The notes: generated by a model from the letters alone, not told the origin. DNA of 64,000 nucleotides from Neisseria sp. DTU_2020_1000833_1_SI_GRL_NUU_006 (GCA_032388755.1 CP135593.1:1302001-1366000); one strand, 5' to 3'. Counted from the stretch's first letter, positions 25,463-34,441 are shown. Program-made: numbers and translations.

Positions 25463-27361
25463 ATGAACCTACATCAAACCGTCGAACGCGAAGCCGCCAC
25501 CGCCTTTGCCGCCGCAGGCATCGCCGACAGCCCCGTTGTTTTGCAGCCGACCAAAAACGCCGAACACGGCGATTTCCAAATCAACGGCGTAATGGGTGCG
25601 GCGAAAAAAGCCAAACAAAATCCGCGAGAGTTGGCACAAAAGGTCGCCGAAGCATTGGCGGACAATGCCGTGATTGAAAGCGCGGAAGTGGCCGGCCCGG
25701 GCTTCATCAACCTGCGCCTGCGCCCCGAATTTCTCGCCCAAAATATTCATGCGGCTTTAAACGACGCGCGTTTCGGCGTGGCAAAAACCGACAAACCGCA
25801 AACCGTCGTTATCGACTATTCCTCGCCCAATCTGGCAAAAGAGATGCACGTCGGCCATCTGCGTTCCAGCATCATCGGCGACAGCATTTCGCGCGTGTTG
25901 GAATTTATGGGCAACACCGTCGTCCGCCAAAACCACGTCGGCGACTGGGGTACGCAGTTCGGCATGTTGGTCGCTTATTTGGTTGAGCAGCAAAAAGACA
26001 ACGCCGCATTTGAACTGGCGGACTTGGAGCAGTTTTACCGCGCCGCCAAAGTGCGCTTTGACGAAGATGCCGCCTTTGCCGACACCGCGCGCGAATACGT
26101 TGTGAAACTGCAAGGCGGCGATGAAACCGTGTTGGCGTTGTGGAAACAGTTTGTCGATATTTCGCTCTCGCACGCCCAAGCCGTTTACGACACGCTGGGC
26201 TTGAAGCTGCGCCCTGAAGACGTGGCGGGCGAATCGAAATACAACGACGATTTGCAGCCCGTGGTCAATGATTTGGTTCAAAAAGGTCTGGCTGTTGAGG
26301 ACGACGGCGCGAAAGTCGTGTTCTTGGACGAGTTCAAAAACAAAGAAGGCGAACCTGCCGCATTTATCGTGCAAAAACAAGGCGGCGGCTTCCTTTACGC
26401 CTCCACCGATTTGGCGTGCCTGCGCTACCGCATAGGCCGTCTGAAAGCCGACCGCCTGCTGTACGTCGTCGACCACCGCCAAGCCCTGCACTTCGAACAA
26501 CTTTTCACCACTTCCCGCAAAGCAGGCTATCTGCCGGAAAATGTAAAAGCCGAGTTCATCGGTTTTGGCACTATGATGGGGAAAGATGGAAAACCATTCA
26601 AAACGCGTTCAGGTGACACTGTCAAATTAGTTGATTTATTAGACGAAGCAATAAAAAAAGCTGCAATAGTTATCAAGGAGAAAAGCCACCTAGCACAACT
26701 GTTAGAAAAAATCCAAAACGCATTCCATGTTGATGTCCAGCTTGGTGATTTAAAAATTAAATTAAATACCGATGAATTAATTATTACATTAAATGACAAC
26801 TATAGTGCAGCTATTCCTTTAAGTAAGCAATTCACAATTAAAGATGCTAATAATGTAGCTGAATATAAGGATGTAGCTTTCGATAATATTTTTGAAAACT
26901 CCAAAAAAATTGGCATCGGCGCGGTTAAATACGCCGACTTGAGCAAAAACCGCACCAGCGATTATGTGTTCGACTGGGACGCCATGCTCTCGTTTGAAGG
27001 CAACACCGCCCCCTATCTGCAATACGCCTACACCCGCGTGCAAAGCGTGTTCCGCAAAGCCGGCGAATGGGACGCAACCACGCCAACCGTTTTGACCGAA
27101 CCGCTGGAAAAACAGCTTGCCGCCGAGCTTCTGAAATTCGAAGACGTGCTGCAAAGCGTGGCGGACACGGCGTATCCGCACTACCTCGCCGCCTACCTCT
27201 ACCAAACCGCCACCCTGTTCAGCCGCTTCTACGAAGCCTGCCCGATACTCAAAGCCGAAGGCGCAACTCGCAACAGCCGCCTGCAACTGGCGAAGCTCAC
27301 CGGCGACACGCTGAAACAAGGCTTGGATTTGCTGGGCATTGATGTGTTGGATGTGATGTAA
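25463..27361 (+). CDS. argS: Arginyl-tRNA synthetase with a ~60-residue internal insertion
   Basis: 632 residues; the neisserial enzyme is normally about 572. Order: N-terminal Add1 domain (NLHQTVEREAATAF, GDFQINGVMG), class I catalytic core with HVGHLRSS (HIGH motif), RQNHVGDWGTQFG, FLYASTDLA and the degenerate KMSKS region GKPFKTRSGD, then the helical anticodon-binding domain ending LLGIDVLDVM. Between VDLL (390-393) and GIGAVKYADL (484 on) there are 90 residues where I expect about 30. This stretch (26642-26911) is AT-rich, unlike both flanks, while the reading frame is kept. The gene is single-copy in this window and essential in bacteria, so it should be functional. It charges tRNA-Arg. 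Start ATG 25463; GAGAGACCGAA lies upstream. Confidence 0.95.
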   Translation: MNLHQTVEREAATAFAAAGIADSPVVLQPTKNAEHGDFQINGVMGAAKKAKQNPRELAQKVAEALADNAVIESAEVAGPGFINLRLRPEFLAQNIHAALNDARFGVAKTDKPQTVVIDYSSPNLAKEMHVGHLRSSIIGDSISRVLEFMGNTVVRQNHVGDWGTQFGMLVAYLVEQQKDNAAFELADLEQFYRAAKVRFDEDAAFADTAREYVVKLQGGDETVLALWKQFVDISLSHAQAVYDTLGLKLRPEDVAGESKYNDDLQPVVNDLVQKGLAVEDDGAKVVFLDEFKNKEGEPAAFIVQKQGGGFLYASTDLACLRYRIGRLKADRLLYVVDHRQALHFEQLFTTSRKAGYLPENVKAEFIGFGTMMGKDGKPFKTRSGDTVKLVDLLDEAIKKAAIVIKEKSHLAQLLEKIQNAFHVDVQLGDLKIKLNTDELIITLNDNYSAAIPLSKQFTIKDANNVAEYKDVAFDNIFENSKKIGIGAVKYADLSKNRTSDYVFDWDAMLSFEGNTAPYLQYAYTRVQSVFRKAGEWDATTPTVLTEPLEKQLAAELLKFEDVLQSVADTAYPHYLAAYLYQTATLFSRFYEACPILKAEGATRNSRLQLAKLTGDTLKQGLDLLGIDVLDVM

Positions 27362-27379
27362 GGCATTTCCCATAAGCAA

Positions 27380-27411
27380 AGGTCGTCTGAAAACGGATTT
27401 TCAGACGACCT
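27380..27411. terminator. DUS-pair terminator between convergent argS and argF
   Basis: AGGTCGTCTGAA at 27380-27391 and complement at 27400-27411, short loop, T-rich exits on both strands. Confidence 0.75.
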
Positions 27412-27525
27412 TTGTCTATGTAATGAATAATGGTGATTCTCAAAAATAGGATAACCCGCTGCCGCCATTTCCATCCATGGGAACAGCAGCGGTTAACAGT
27501 TTTCTATTTCGGCATTACGTTGAGA

Positions 27526-28521
27526 TTAATCCCCCAACGCCGCCACCATCACCGCTTTAATCGTGTGCATCCGGTTTTCCGCTTGGTCGAACACGATGCT
27601 GGCTGGGCTTTCGAATACTTCTTCCGTTACTTCCACGCCGTTTAAGCCGAAGGTTTCGTAAATCCATTCGCCGACTTTGGTTTCGCGGTTGTGGAAGGCG
27701 GGCAGGCAGTGCATGAATTTGACCTGCGGGTTGCCCGATGCCGCCATCAGTTCGGGGGTAACGCGGTAATCTTTCAATAAATCAATGCGTTCCTGCCACG
27801 CCTCTTTCGGCTCGCCCATGCTGACCCACACGTCGGTATGGATAAAATCGACGCCTTTGACGGCTTCTTCCGCGTTTTCGGTGAGCAAAATCTTTCCGCC
27901 GGTTTCTTCGGCGACGGCGCGTGCGCGGGCGACGATGTTTTCAGACGGCCACAAGGTTTTCGGTGCGCCGATACGCACGTCCATACCGAGCTTCGCGCCC
28001 AACACCAGCAGCGAATTTGCCATGTTGTAACGCGCGTCGCCGACGTAGGCAAACGCGGTTTGGTTCAAGGGTTTGCCGCTGTGTTCGCGCATGGTCAGCG
28101 CGTCGGCGAGCATTTGGGTCGGGTGGAACTCGTTGGTCAGACCGTTGAACACAGGCACGCCGGCGTATTTCGCCAATTCTTCGACCATGTCCTGCCCGAA
28201 GCCGCGATATTCGATGCCGTCGTACATTCTGCCCAAGACGCGGGCGGTGTCTTTGATGCTTTCCTTATGCCCGATTTGGCTGGCGGACGGCTCCAGATAA
28301 GTTACCCCCGCCCCTTGGTCGCGCGCGGCGACTTCAAACGCGCAGCGGGTGCGGGTCGATGTTTTTTCAAAAATCAGGGCGATGTTCTTCCCTTTCATCC
28401 GCTGCACTTCGCGCCCTGCCTTCTTAGCGGCTTTCAACTCGGCAGCAAGGTCGAGGTAGGCGGTGATTTCTTCGGGTGTAAAGTCTAAAAGTTTCAGGAA
28501 ATGGCGGTTTTTCAGGTTCAT
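27526..28521 (-). CDS. argF: Ornithine carbamoyltransferase
   Basis: 331 residues. The carbamoyl-phosphate motif EKTSTRTRCAFE (near 52), HPTQMLADALTM (near 134) and the ornithine-site FMHCLPAFHN (near 271) are intact. It makes citrulline from ornithine and carbamoyl phosphate in arginine synthesis. The start has GGAAAGGAG upstream. Its position convergent with argS puts arginine synthesis beside arginine charging, though they are not co-transcribed. Confidence 0.97.
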   Translation of the reverse strand: MNLKNRHFLKLLDFTPEEITAYLDLAAELKAAKKAGREVQRMKGKNIALIFEKTSTRTRCAFEVAARDQGAGVTYLEPSASQIGHKESIKDTARVLGRMYDGIEYRGFGQDMVEELAKYAGVPVFNGLTNEFHPTQMLADALTMREHSGKPLNQTAFAYVGDARYNMANSLLVLGAKLGMDVRIGAPKTLWPSENIVARARAVAEETGGKILLTENAEEAVKGVDFIHTDVWVSMGEPKEAWQERIDLLKDYRVTPELMAASGNPQVKFMHCLPAFHNRETKVGEWIYETFGLNGVEVTEEVFESPASIVFDQAENRMHTIKAVMVAALGD

Positions 28522-28588
28522 ATTCGTATTTCTCCTTTCCGGCAGGTCGGGCGTTGATGAGCAATCTGCCGCTGCTCTATTTTAGTCA

Positions 28589-28610
28589 GATCGGATTTTC
28601 GAATCCGATC
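28589..28610. repeat. Perfect 9-bp hairpin with TTCG loop
   Basis: GATCGGATT, loop TTCG, AATCCGATC. It lies between the alkyltransferase and argF (both leftward). No T-run follows on either strand. Confidence 0.6.
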
Positions 28611-28656
28611 ATTTCAATCGGCGTTGTCGGATACCAGTATCGGACCCACCTCAAAA

Positions 28657-29409
28657 TCAAAACAAGGTCGTCTGAACTTCGCCGCGTTCCAAAGCAAGCA
28701 GCGACTGTTTGCGGTTCAAGCCGCCTGCGTAGCCGGTCAGCTTGCCGTCGCTGCCGATAACGCGGTGGCAGGGAATCAGGATGGACACTTTGTTCTGCCC
28801 GTTGGCGGCGGCAACGGCGCGGACGGCTTTAGGATTGCCCAAACACTGCGCCTGCTCCTTGTAGCTGCGCGTTTCGCCGTAAGGAATCGCCAAGAGCGCA
28901 TCCCATGCCTGCTTTTGAAATTCGGTACCGATCTGCTCCAAAGGCGTGGCAAAGGTTTTCAGACGACCCTTGAAGTATACGTCCAATTCCTGCCGCAGAA
29001 GTTGCGTTCGCTCATCTTCCCGAAACACAAACCGTCCGCGCAAGGCTTTTTGGACGGCGGTGATTTCCTGCTCCATATGCTTCTGCCCGACAAACTCCAG
29101 CAAACACAAACCCTTGCTGCCAAATACCGCCAGCATCTCACCCAAAGGCGTGGCAATGGCGGCGGAGGTCAGTTCGTTCGGACTGTCGGGATAACTCGCT
29201 TCCAACAAACGGATGGCACGGCGGATACGGACATATTCTTCAGGCGCGCAGCCGATACGGTCGATAAAATCCTGCTCGAACTGCTTGGCTTCGTGTTCCG
29301 TCAGATTGGGATACGGCATGACTTCACACTCAAAAACTTGGGTTTCGAGCCAATGGCGGATTTCATCCCATTTTGACGGCAGATTGTTTAAGGAAGGCAG
29401 GGTAATCAT
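28657..29409 (-). CDS. Methylated-DNA--protein-cysteine methyltransferase (Ada/Ogt type)
   Basis: 250 residues from ATG 29407-29409, chosen because CGGAG lies upstream; longer frames lack a site. The C-terminal ~90 residues are the alkyltransferase with the acceptor-cysteine motif ILIPCHRVIGSDGKLTGYAGG and GTEFQKQAWDALLAIPYGETRSY. The N-terminal part (FEQDFIDRIGCAPEEYVRIRR, AIRLLEA) resembles the second helix-turn-helix of an AraC domain, as in Ada, but the Ada cysteine domain is missing. It repairs O6-alkylguanine by suicide transfer; whether it also binds DNA as a regulator is unknown. Confidence 0.9.
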   Translation of the reverse strand: MITLPSLNNLPSKWDEIRHWLETQVFECEVMPYPNLTEHEAKQFEQDFIDRIGCAPEEYVRIRRAIRLLEASYPDSPNELTSAAIATPLGEMLAVFGSKGLCLLEFVGQKHMEQEITAVQKALRGRFVFREDERTQLLRQELDVYFKGRLKTFATPLEQIGTEFQKQAWDALLAIPYGETRSYKEQAQCLGNPKAVRAVAAANGQNKVSILIPCHRVIGSDGKLTGYAGGLNRKQSLLALERGEVQTTLF

Positions 29410-29575
29410 TCGTTTGCTCCGTATCTCTATCATGGATTGGACGGCAAAATCCCCAATTTTCGCCATTCCCGCACGCCGATGCAGGAACGGGCTACGACGG
29501 AAATCTTGAGGGTTGGGTTGCGGCAATTCCTAAATATTCGATATTTCTAAAGCCTCAGGGAAAGGAATTAAAGAC

Positions 29576-29604
29576 TTCAGACGACCTGCAAAGGGTCGTC
29601 TGAA
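29576..29604. other. Back-to-back DUS pair, facing away from each other
   Basis: TTCAGACGACCT (29576-29587) followed by GGGTCGTCTGAA (29593-29604). The two arms still pair with a 5-nt loop. It lies upstream of both flanking divergent genes, so it is more likely an uptake site than a terminator. Confidence 0.6.
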
Positions 29605-29719
29605 ACCACGATTTTTGCATTTGCGCATTTCGGCACATCATCCAACCGTTTCGGCACATTCCTGCCGCCGTTGACAGCCTATAATGAATCCACTTATTCA
29701 TCAAGCAAAGGAATCATCT

Positions 29720-30277
29720 ATGCAAACCCGCATCCTCTCCGCAGTACTGCTGGCTTTTTCAACCGCTGCCTTTGCCGAGGGCGCATTCACGCTGCAATTC
29801 GACAACCCGTCCAAAGACGGCGGCTTCACGCAAAACCAGCTTTTGAGCGCGCCTTACGGCTTTGGCTGTTCGGGCGGCAATGCTTCGCCCGCGCTGTCGT
29901 GGAAAAATCCGCCCGCAGGGACAAAAAGTTTCGTCCTGACCGTTTACGATAAAGACGCGCCGACCGGCCTGGGCTGGATGCACTGGGTGGTCGCCGACAT
30001 TCCCGCCGATGTCCGCCGCCTGCCCGCAGGCATTACCGCGCAAGGCGGCAGGCTGCCCAAAGGCGCACTGCAAACCCGCACAGACTTCGGCACTCCGGGC
30101 TACGGCGGCGCGTGTCCGCCCGAAGGCAGGAAACACCGCTACGAATTCACGCTCACCGCGCTGAAAGTCGCCAAGCTGCCGAACATCACCGCCGAATCTA
30201 CACCCGCGCTGGTCGGTTTCTTTACTAAGGCAAACAGCTTGGGCGAAGCAAAATTCACGGTCGAACACCGACGCTGA
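29720..30277 (+). CDS. YbhB/YbcL family Raf-kinase-inhibitor-like (PEBP) protein, exported
   Basis: 185 residues from ATG 29720 (AAAGGAA upstream), with a cleavable signal peptide (ILSAVLLAFSTAAFAEG). The mature part has the PEBP ligand-site motifs: GGNASPALSWKNPPAGTKSF, DKDAPTGLGWMHWVVADIP, and GYGGACPPEGRKHRYEFTL. Bacterial members are periplasmic or cytoplasmic proteins of unclear function that bind small anions or lipids; this one should be periplasmic. A -10-like TATAAT lies at 29680-29685. Its last 23 bp overlap the end of the AraC gene on the other strand. Confidence 0.9.
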   Translation: MQTRILSAVLLAFSTAAFAEGAFTLQFDNPSKDGGFTQNQLLSAPYGFGCSGGNASPALSWKNPPAGTKSFVLTVYDKDAPTGLGWMHWVVADIPADVRRLPAGITAQGGRLPKGALQTRTDFGTPGYGGACPPEGRKHRYEFTLTALKVAKLPNITAESTPALVGFFTKANSLGEAKFTVEHRR

Positions 30278-31103
30278 CCTGCCCCGTGCGCCGATATGCC
30301 GCCGGCTCCGCTTCCGAGCGAACCGCCGACGGCACGCAACCGAACCGCTCTTTGAAGCGCGCGCTGAAACGGGACGGGCAGTCATAGCCGACCGCGCCGG
30401 CAATCTGCGCCACCGGCCATTGCGTAACCTGCAACAGCGTCAGCGCGCGCATCATGCGTACATCCGTCAGCAGCGTACGGAAATTCGTGTCCTGCCGCGC
30501 CAACCGCCGCCGCAACGCAGCCTCGCTGCAATTAAGCCGCTGCGCCAACATCGCCGATGACCAGTCCGCAGCCATATCGGCGGTAATCAGTTTGCGGATT
30601 TGCCGCATCAGGTTGACGCCTTCGTACACGGCAAAACCGATGCCGTCATGCTGCAACCACGCCAACACGCCGCAAAGCGCGGCCTCCGCCGCATTGTGCG
30701 GCACTTCTTCATCCGCCAGCACCGCAGCCGCATAATCAAACGCCGCGTTCATCCGCCCGGGGTGCGGCAGCTTCACCGCATCGCACACTGCCTGCGCCGT
30801 CCCGTATTGTGCGGCAAACCTTTCTATGGCTTCCTGTTCGAAAGCAATCCATTGCGCCTGATAGAGGTCGTCTGAATCGGGAATATTGATGACGTCAAAC
30901 GTCTGCCCGCCTGCCAACGCGACCGCTTCACCCGCCGCAATCCTCAATTCGCGCCCCGCCCACCGCAGCTTCTTGCATCCGCGCCGCACGATAACCACGG
31001 TCGGTTCATGTACCGCCACACTGCGGTACAAGGCGGTATGATGTTGCACGATGCCGCCTAAAGCACCCAATCGTTCACGCGTATGAAAGTAATTTGACGG
31101 CAC
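30255..31103 (-). CDS. AraC family transcriptional regulator
   Basis: 282 residues. GTG at 31101-31103 is preferred over an upstream TTG because GAGGAA (31111-31116, minus strand) sits 7 nt before it. The N-terminal cupin-like sensor domain (VVIVRRGCKKLRWAGRELRI, GEAVALAGGQTFDVINIP) leads to the two-HTH DNA-binding domain at ~170-270 (SAMLAQRLNCSEAALRRRLA, WPVAQIAGAVGYDCPSRFSA, RFKERFGCVPSAVR). It is convergent and overlapping with the PEBP gene. The ligand and targets are not evident. Confidence 0.88.
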   Translation of the reverse strand: MPSNYFHTRERLGALGGIVQHHTALYRSVAVHEPTVVIVRRGCKKLRWAGRELRIAAGEAVALAGGQTFDVINIPDSDDLYQAQWIAFEQEAIERFAAQYGTAQAVCDAVKLPHPGRMNAAFDYAAAVLADEEVPHNAAEAALCGVLAWLQHDGIGFAVYEGVNLMRQIRKLITADMAADWSSAMLAQRLNCSEAALRRRLARQDTNFRTLLTDVRMMRALTLLQVTQWPVAQIAGAVGYDCPSRFSARFKERFGCVPSAVRSEAEPAAYRRTGQVSVGVRP

Positions 31104-31235
31104 GGTTATATTCCTCAATGTTTCAACACACAGGGCTGCACATAAGCGCAGCCCTGTTTACCCTGATTTGGAAGGGGTTACTTCCCAAAAAATAAACCAA
31201 AATTCTACTGCCCTGAAAGGCCGGGTTTCAACCAT

Positions 31236-32124
31236 ATTCCGTCGGCGTACCTGCAACTTGGCTCCCTCCCCTGCGGGGGAGGGTTGGGGAGAGGGTAAAA
31301 CGGGGCAGATACAGACAATATTTCCGTTGCCGTCCTAATGCCTTCTCCCTAACCCTCTCCCACGGGAGAGGGAATGGATTGCCGTTCAAATAAATCGTTC
31401 TACATAAAAATCAATGCGTTATCTCGAACTCACGTTAGGCCTAATCAAATTGTCGGACATCCATATCCGACAAGCAATCTGCTTTTCAGACGGCCTTGCA
31501 AATTTAAGTTTGACATGCGTTCGAAATAAGGCAGTTAATGCGAAGCGAAATTCCGTCGGCGTGCCTGCAACTTGGCTCCCTCCCCTGTGGGGGAGGGTCG
31601 GGGAGAGGGTAAAACGGGGCAGATACAGACAATATTTCCGTTGCCGTCCAATGTCCTCTCCCTAACCCTCTCCCACGGGAGAGGGAATGGATTGCTATTC
31701 AAATAAATCGCTCCACATAAAAAATCAATGCGTTATCTCGAACTCACGTTAGGTCTAATCAACTTGTCGGACATCCATATCCGACAAGCAATCTGCTTTT
31801 CAGACGGCCTTGCAAATTTAAGTTTGACGTGCGTTCGAAATAAGGCAGTTGATGCGAAGCAAAATTCCATTGGCGTACCTGCAACTTGGCTCCCTCCCCT
31901 GTGGGGGAGGGTTGGGGAGAGGGTAAACCGGGGCAGATACAGACAATATTTCCGTTGCCGTCCCAATGCCCTCTCCCTAACCCTCTCCCACGGGAGAGGG
32001 AATGGATTGCCGTTCAAATAAATCACTCCACATAAAAATCAATGTGTTATCTCAAACTCACGTTAGGTTCAATCAAATTGTCGGACATCCATATCCGACA
32101 GCCCATCTTCTTTTCAGACGGCCT
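31236..32124. repeat. Three tandem copies of a 314-bp repeat
   Basis: Unit starts are at 31236, 31550 and 31864; equivalent landmarks recur at exactly 314 bp (cgtcggcg at 31240 and 31554, the diverged cattggcg at 31868; TTCAGACGGCCT at 31485, 31799, 32113). The third copy stops at 32124 where dapE begins. Each contains two facing CTCCCTCCCC/GGGGAGGG and CCCTCTCCC/GGGAGAGGG inverted repeats, a TGTCGGA/TCCGACA hairpin, and a reverse DUS of the GCCGTCTGAA dialect rather than the local one. Short open frames inside are repeated with the unit and lack ribosome sites. No other gene is seen in 31104-32113. Confidence 0.9.
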
Positions 32125-33259
32125 TTTCAGCCAACAACCGCGCCAATATCCCCTCATACACCGCCGACAGCTTCGGAATATCGTCCAGCCGCACGTTTTC
32201 GTTGATTTGGTGGATGGTGGCATTGGACGGGCCTAATTCGATGAGTTCTTTCGCAATGGCTTTGATGAAGCGTCCGTCCGAAGTGCCGCCGGTGGTGGAC
32301 AATTCGGTCTCTACGCCGCAGGTTTCGGCAATGGCGGCGCGTGCCACGTCGGTCAGTTTGCCCGCGTGGGTCAGGAAGGGCTGCCCCGAACACGACCACT
32401 GCAAATCGTATTGCACACCGTGTTTGTCCAAAATGGTGTGAACGCGTTGTTTCAGCCCTGCTTCGGTGGACTCGGTGGAGAAGCGGAAATTGAATTTGAC
32501 GTTCAGCTCGCCCGGAATGACATTGGTCGCGCCTGTACCGCCGTTGATATTGGAAATTTGAAAGCTGGTCGGCGGGAAGTATTCGTTGCCTTCGTCCCAG
32601 ACTTCCTGCGTCAGCTCTAACAAGGCCGGGGCAAAAGTGTGGACGGGGTTGATTGCCAAATGGGGATAAGCAATATGTCCTTGCTTGCCTTTGACGGTCA
32701 GGTTGCCCGACAGCGAGCCGCGTCGGCCGTTTTTAATCATATCGCCCAATTTGTCCACGGCGGTCGGCTCGCCGACGATGCAGTAGTCGATAAGCTCGTC
32801 GCGCGCTTTCAACACATCGACGACTTTGGTCGTACCGTCCAGCGCGTCGCCCTCTTCGTCGGAAGTAATCAGAAGCGCAATGCTGCCTTGGTGGTCGGGA
32901 TGTTCGGCAACGAAGCGTTCGCAGGCGGTAACGAAGCAGGCGATGCTGGTTTTCATGTCCGCCGCGCCGCGCCCGTATAATCTTCCGTCGCGCTCGGTCG
33001 GCTCGAACGGGGGCGAATCCCATTTTTCAACAGGGCCCGTCGGCACGACGTCGGTATGCCCTGCAAAACAGACGACGGGAGCCTGCGTGCCGCGTCGCAA
33101 CCAGATGTTTTTGGTGTCGCCGAAATGGAGTTCTTCAGCCGCAAAACCGATTTTGTGCAGGCGTTCGGCAAGCAGTTTTTGGCAATCTCGGTCGTCGGGG
33201 GTAACGGACGGGCGGGAAATCAACGCTTTGGCGAGTTCTAGGGATTGGGTTTCGGTCAT
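32114..33259 (-). CDS. dapE: Succinyl-diaminopimelate desuccinylase
   Basis: 381 residues. M20-type metallopeptidase with zinc ligands in CFAGHTDVVPTGP, GRGAADMKTS, LITSDEEGDALDGT, IVGEPTA and TTGGTSDGRF. It converts N-succinyl-LL-diaminopimelate to LL-diaminopimelate for lysine and peptidoglycan. The stop codon falls inside the DUS at the end of the third 314-bp repeat, so the repeat array abuts the coding end. The start codon has only a weak AAGAAAA upstream. Confidence 0.97.
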   Translation of the reverse strand: MTETQSLELAKALISRPSVTPDDRDCQKLLAERLHKIGFAAEELHFGDTKNIWLRRGTQAPVVCFAGHTDVVPTGPVEKWDSPPFEPTERDGRLYGRGAADMKTSIACFVTACERFVAEHPDHQGSIALLITSDEEGDALDGTTKVVDVLKARDELIDYCIVGEPTAVDKLGDMIKNGRRGSLSGNLTVKGKQGHIAYPHLAINPVHTFAPALLELTQEVWDEGNEYFPPTSFQISNINGGTGATNVIPGELNVKFNFRFSTESTEAGLKQRVHTILDKHGVQYDLQWSCSGQPFLTHAGKLTDVARAAIAETCGVETELSTTGGTSDGRFIKAIAKELIELGPSNATIHQINENVRLDDIPKLSAVYEGILARLLAEKAV

Positions 33260-33295
33260 TTTTTGGTTTTCTTGTTGATTGTGAATATTTGGAAC

Positions 33296-33333
33296 AGGTC
33301 GTCTGAAAATAAGTTTCGGGTTTCAGACGACCT
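33296..33333 (-). terminator. DUS-pair terminator between rbgA and dapE
   Basis: AGGTCGTCTGAA at 33296-33307 and complement at 33322-33333, T-rich; it ends the leftward rbgA transcript before dapE. Confidence 0.7.
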
Positions 33334-33427
33334 TTTTGTAGCAAATTATATAGCGTTCGATGCTTGAATTCATTCCTATGCGGAAATGGAGACACGGATA
33401 TTTTCTATTTTAGCCCACCATACCGCC

Positions 33428-34369
33428 CTACTCGTCCGCAGGCTTCTGCCCTTTACGTTCTGCCTTTCTGGCTTCGCGAATGGCTTTGAGTTCGGCTTCT
33501 TTTTGGCGGGCTTTTTTGAGCCATGTTTCCCATTGGTTCGGCGTTTCGAGGGTGATTCTGCCGATTTTGCCTTCGCGGAAGTCGGTGAGGATGTTTTCGG
33601 CGGCTTTTTGGTAGTTGACCCGTCCGCCGCTGAGGACTGCGCCGCGTTTTTTGGCTATCCATTCAAGCCAGGAGTTGTCGTCCCAGTGGCTGCTGGGATC
33701 TTTGTCGGCTTGGTAGCGTTCTTGCAACATGGGGAGGTAGTGGCGGCGGAGGTAGTCTAAAAGCTCAAGGGCGACTTCTTCTTCGTCCAGCGCGTTGCGT
33801 CCGACTGCGCCGCCGGCGGCGAGGTTGTAGCCGCCTTCTTCGACGATGATTTTCGGCCACAGCATTCCGGGGGTGTCGTAGAGCCAGAAGTCGTCGGCGA
33901 GGAAGAGGCGTTGTTCGGCTTTGGTGATGCCGGGTTCGTTGCCGGTTTTGGCGGATTTTTTGCCTATCATGCCGTTGATGAGGGTGGATTTGCCGACGTT
34001 GGGGATGCCGCAGATGAGGACGCGCAGGGGTTTTTCTATGCCTTGGCGGTGGGGAATCATGGCGCGGCAGGCTTGGGTGATTTTGCCGTGTGCGCCGGTT
34101 TCGGAGGAATCGAGGGCGATGGCGCGGGTGTCGGGGCGGCTATTGTAGTGTTCGAGCCAGATTTTGGTGCGCTCGGGGTCGGCAAGGTCTTGTTTGTTGA
34201 GGATTTTGAGTTTGGGTTTGCCTTTGGAAAGCTGGGCAAGCAGGGGGTTTTCGCTGGAGGCGGGCATACGCGCGTCCAGCATTTCAATCACCATATCGAC
34301 GCTTTTGATGCGTTCGGCGATGGCTTTTTTTGCTTTGTTCATGTGGCCGGGAAACCATTGGATTGCCAT
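33428..34369 (-). CDS. rbgA: Ribosome biogenesis GTPase YlqF/RbgA
   Basis: 313 residues. The G motifs are circularly permuted, which defines the family: G4 ILNKQDLAD comes before G1 GIPNVGKSTLING and G3 LYDTPGMLWP. The N-terminus MAIQWFPGHMNKAKKAI is characteristic. It helps late assembly of the 50S subunit. The C-terminal basic tail is long (KARQKEAELKAIREARKAER). Two DUS hairpins lie upstream between this gene and the lipoprotein gene. Confidence 0.93.
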   Translation of the reverse strand: MAIQWFPGHMNKAKKAIAERIKSVDMVIEMLDARMPASSENPLLAQLSKGKPKLKILNKQDLADPERTKIWLEHYNSRPDTRAIALDSSETGAHGKITQACRAMIPHRQGIEKPLRVLICGIPNVGKSTLINGMIGKKSAKTGNEPGITKAEQRLFLADDFWLYDTPGMLWPKIIVEEGGYNLAAGGAVGRNALDEEEVALELLDYLRRHYLPMLQERYQADKDPSSHWDDNSWLEWIAKKRGAVLSGGRVNYQKAAENILTDFREGKIGRITLETPNQWETWLKKARQKEAELKAIREARKAERKGQKPADE

Positions 34370-34399
34370 GTTCTTTTTCTTTCTGTCTGATTTGCGGTG

Positions 34400-34441
34400 G
34401 GGTCGTCTGAAAAGCGGTTCGGCGGTGTTTTCAGACGACCT
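34400..34441 (-). terminator. DUS-pair hairpin, second of two after the lipoprotein gene
   Basis: GGGTCGTCTGAA at 34400-34411 and TTCAGACGACCT at 34430-34441, upstream of rbgA. Confidence 0.6.

Noticed and set aside
26642..26911. Intein or group II intron in argS
   Set aside because: No intein splice residues or homing-endonuclease motif, and the insert is open in frame and too short for an intron with a maturase.
31414..32026. Open frames repeated in the 314-bp units (MRYLELTLGL type)
   Set aside because: They recur with the repeat unit, cross its inverted repeats, and lack ribosome sites.
31236..32124. CRISPR array
   Set aside because: The three units are 314 bp, continuous and nearly identical throughout, with no short repeat/spacer alternation.
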